Shown piece after piece: positions 63,101-64,000 of a stretch of 64,000 nucleotides of DNA. Source of the stretch: Hydractinia symbiolongicarpus. Its lineage: Eukaryota > Cnidaria > Hydrozoa > Anthoathecata > Hydractiniidae. The notes below the pieces were generated by a model. The model was not told where the DNA came from. It saw only the letters and a list, made by a program, of their open reading frames with translations, and made no database searches. The first letter of the stretch is position 1, and the number at the start of each line of letters is the position of its first letter. A program made the translations under genes and the position numbers. The DNA is taken from NCBI RefSeq assembly GCF_029227915.1, contig NC_079885.1, forward strand, positions 28,027,001-28,091,000. Reading direction: 5' to 3'.

Positions 63101-64000
63101 TTGGACTCTAAGGTATAACATTCTTCTTAATTTGACATGATTGCTGGAATTTACCGATTTCGCTAGGCGCTGTGGTAGCGCTTCACTTTAAAAATTTAGA
63201 TAAAATATGTCATTTTTTACTGTGGGACCAATCATAGCCGTTAGCGCGCGCTGAAGAAATAGAGACAGTTTCAAATACTAAATTTCATTGACTTTCTAAC
63301 GGTGTCAATCCGCTTCACTTACAACGGTTGAGTCACATATTTGTACCAACATGTATTTAGTGATTTTTTTCTGATATTACTAAGTTGTATCGCTTTTAAC
63401 AGTGAAACGATTGACTGTGGGACTTAATTGATGTGATTCTGGACTGCGACCTTATAAATGTGATAAATGAGCCAATTGGACTACAAGGAAAAACATTCTT
63501 TTTAATTTGACATGATTGCTGCAATTCAGCGATTACACTCGGCCCAATGGTAGCACTTCACTTAAAAATTTAGATAACATAAGTCATTTTTTATTGTGGG
63601 ACCATTCCTAGCCGTTAGCGGGCGCTGAAGAAATAGATACAGTTTCAAATACTACATTTCATTGACTTTCTAACGGTATTAGTCCGTTTCAACTACAACG
63701 GTTGCGTCACATATTCGTACCAACATGTATTTAGGGATGTTTTTCCGATATTACTAAGTTGTATTGCTTTTGACAGTGAAACGATTGACTGTGGAACTTA
63801 ATTGAAGTGATTCTGTACTGTGACCTTATAAATGTGATAAATGAGCCAATTGGACTCCAAGGTATAACATTCTTCTTAATTTGACATGATTGCTGGAATT
63901 TACCGATTGCGCTGGGCGCTGTGGTAGCGCTTCACTTTAAAAATTTAGATAAAATATGTCATTTTTTACTGTGGGACCAATCCTAGCCGTTAGCGCGCGC
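60169..64000 (+). repeat. Satellite array to the window edge (C, D, E and GAGTCAC types)
   Basis: C and D monomers continue to about 62.4 kb, followed by a three-monomer cycle (offset about 1123). The cycle consists of a TTTAGATAACATAAG / TTTAGGGATTTTTTTCC monomer, a CGCTGGGCGCTGTGG tail type and a GAGTCAC type. Another intact LINE target site (CAATGGTAGCACTTC) is at about 63546. The last monomer is cut by the window end at its CpG core. No gene is seen. Confidence 0.95.

Noticed and set aside
1-64000. Could the periodic array be a CRISPR locus?
   Set aside because: The repeat unit is about 374 bp with no unique spacers, there are no cas genes, and the mobile elements are eukaryotic.
1-64000. 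CENP-B box
   Set aside because: No TTCG....A..CGGG-type motif was seen in the monomer types read. A centromeric role is therefore only a possibility based on array form.

Overview
The window is almost entirely one eukaryotic satellite DNA. A monomer of about 374 bp (369-375 bp, with a recurrent 347 bp short form) repeats head to tail on the + strand, about 160 times, from the first base to the last, so the array runs past both edges. It is AT-rich, with one small CpG-rich core per monomer. I see no intact protein-coding gene, no tRNA or rRNA gene and no bacterial feature. The host is an animal, most likely a cnidarian or another marine invertebrate. That inference rests on the reverse-transcriptase tail at 41879-42369, whose C-terminal cysteine signature I know mainly from cnidarian LINE-like elements. 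It is recalled, not searched.

Two foreign pieces interrupt the array. The first (4438-7101, 2664 bp) has the hallmarks of a non-autonomous Helitron: TC at the 5' end, a short hairpin 9 bases before a terminal CTAG, and insertion between A and T of the monomer with no duplicated or lost host base. Its interior carries CTAG and AT microsatellites and a degenerate tandem repeat of about 80-110 bp, but no Rep/helicase gene. The second (41648-42369, 722 bp) is the 5'-truncated 3' end of a non-LTR retrotransposon on the - strand: the last 163 codons of its reverse-transcriptase ORF, a short 3' UTR and a (TTA)n/(TAA)n tail. Uninterrupted copies of both insertion sites exist elsewhere in the array.

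By region: 1-4437 is fairly uniform satellite of one subfamily (called A here); 4438-7101 Helitron; 7102-12756 satellite with a truncated monomer and several patchwork duplications; 12757-20229 two tandem copies of a 10-monomer higher-order unit, nearly identical; 20230-31052 mixed A/B/C/D subfamilies with block duplications; 31053-34792 two tandem copies of a 5-monomer unit; 34793-41647 mixed types; 41648-42369 LINE fragment; 42370-50243 mixed types; 50244-56207 two tandem copies of an 8-monomer unit with no difference at any place compared; 56208-64000 mixed types with a 1.3 kb block repeated 2.2 kb away. Subfamily composition shifts from left (A) to right (D and E).

The array appears to evolve by unequal exchange and segment copying rather than by coding function. 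Each monomer carries several AACGG/CCGTT pentamers beside a GTCAC site that reads as a CRE-like or AP-1-like sequence depending on subfamily; whether this does anything is unknown. Open reading frames of 60-80 codons in the satellite are by-products of the repeat and are not called as genes.
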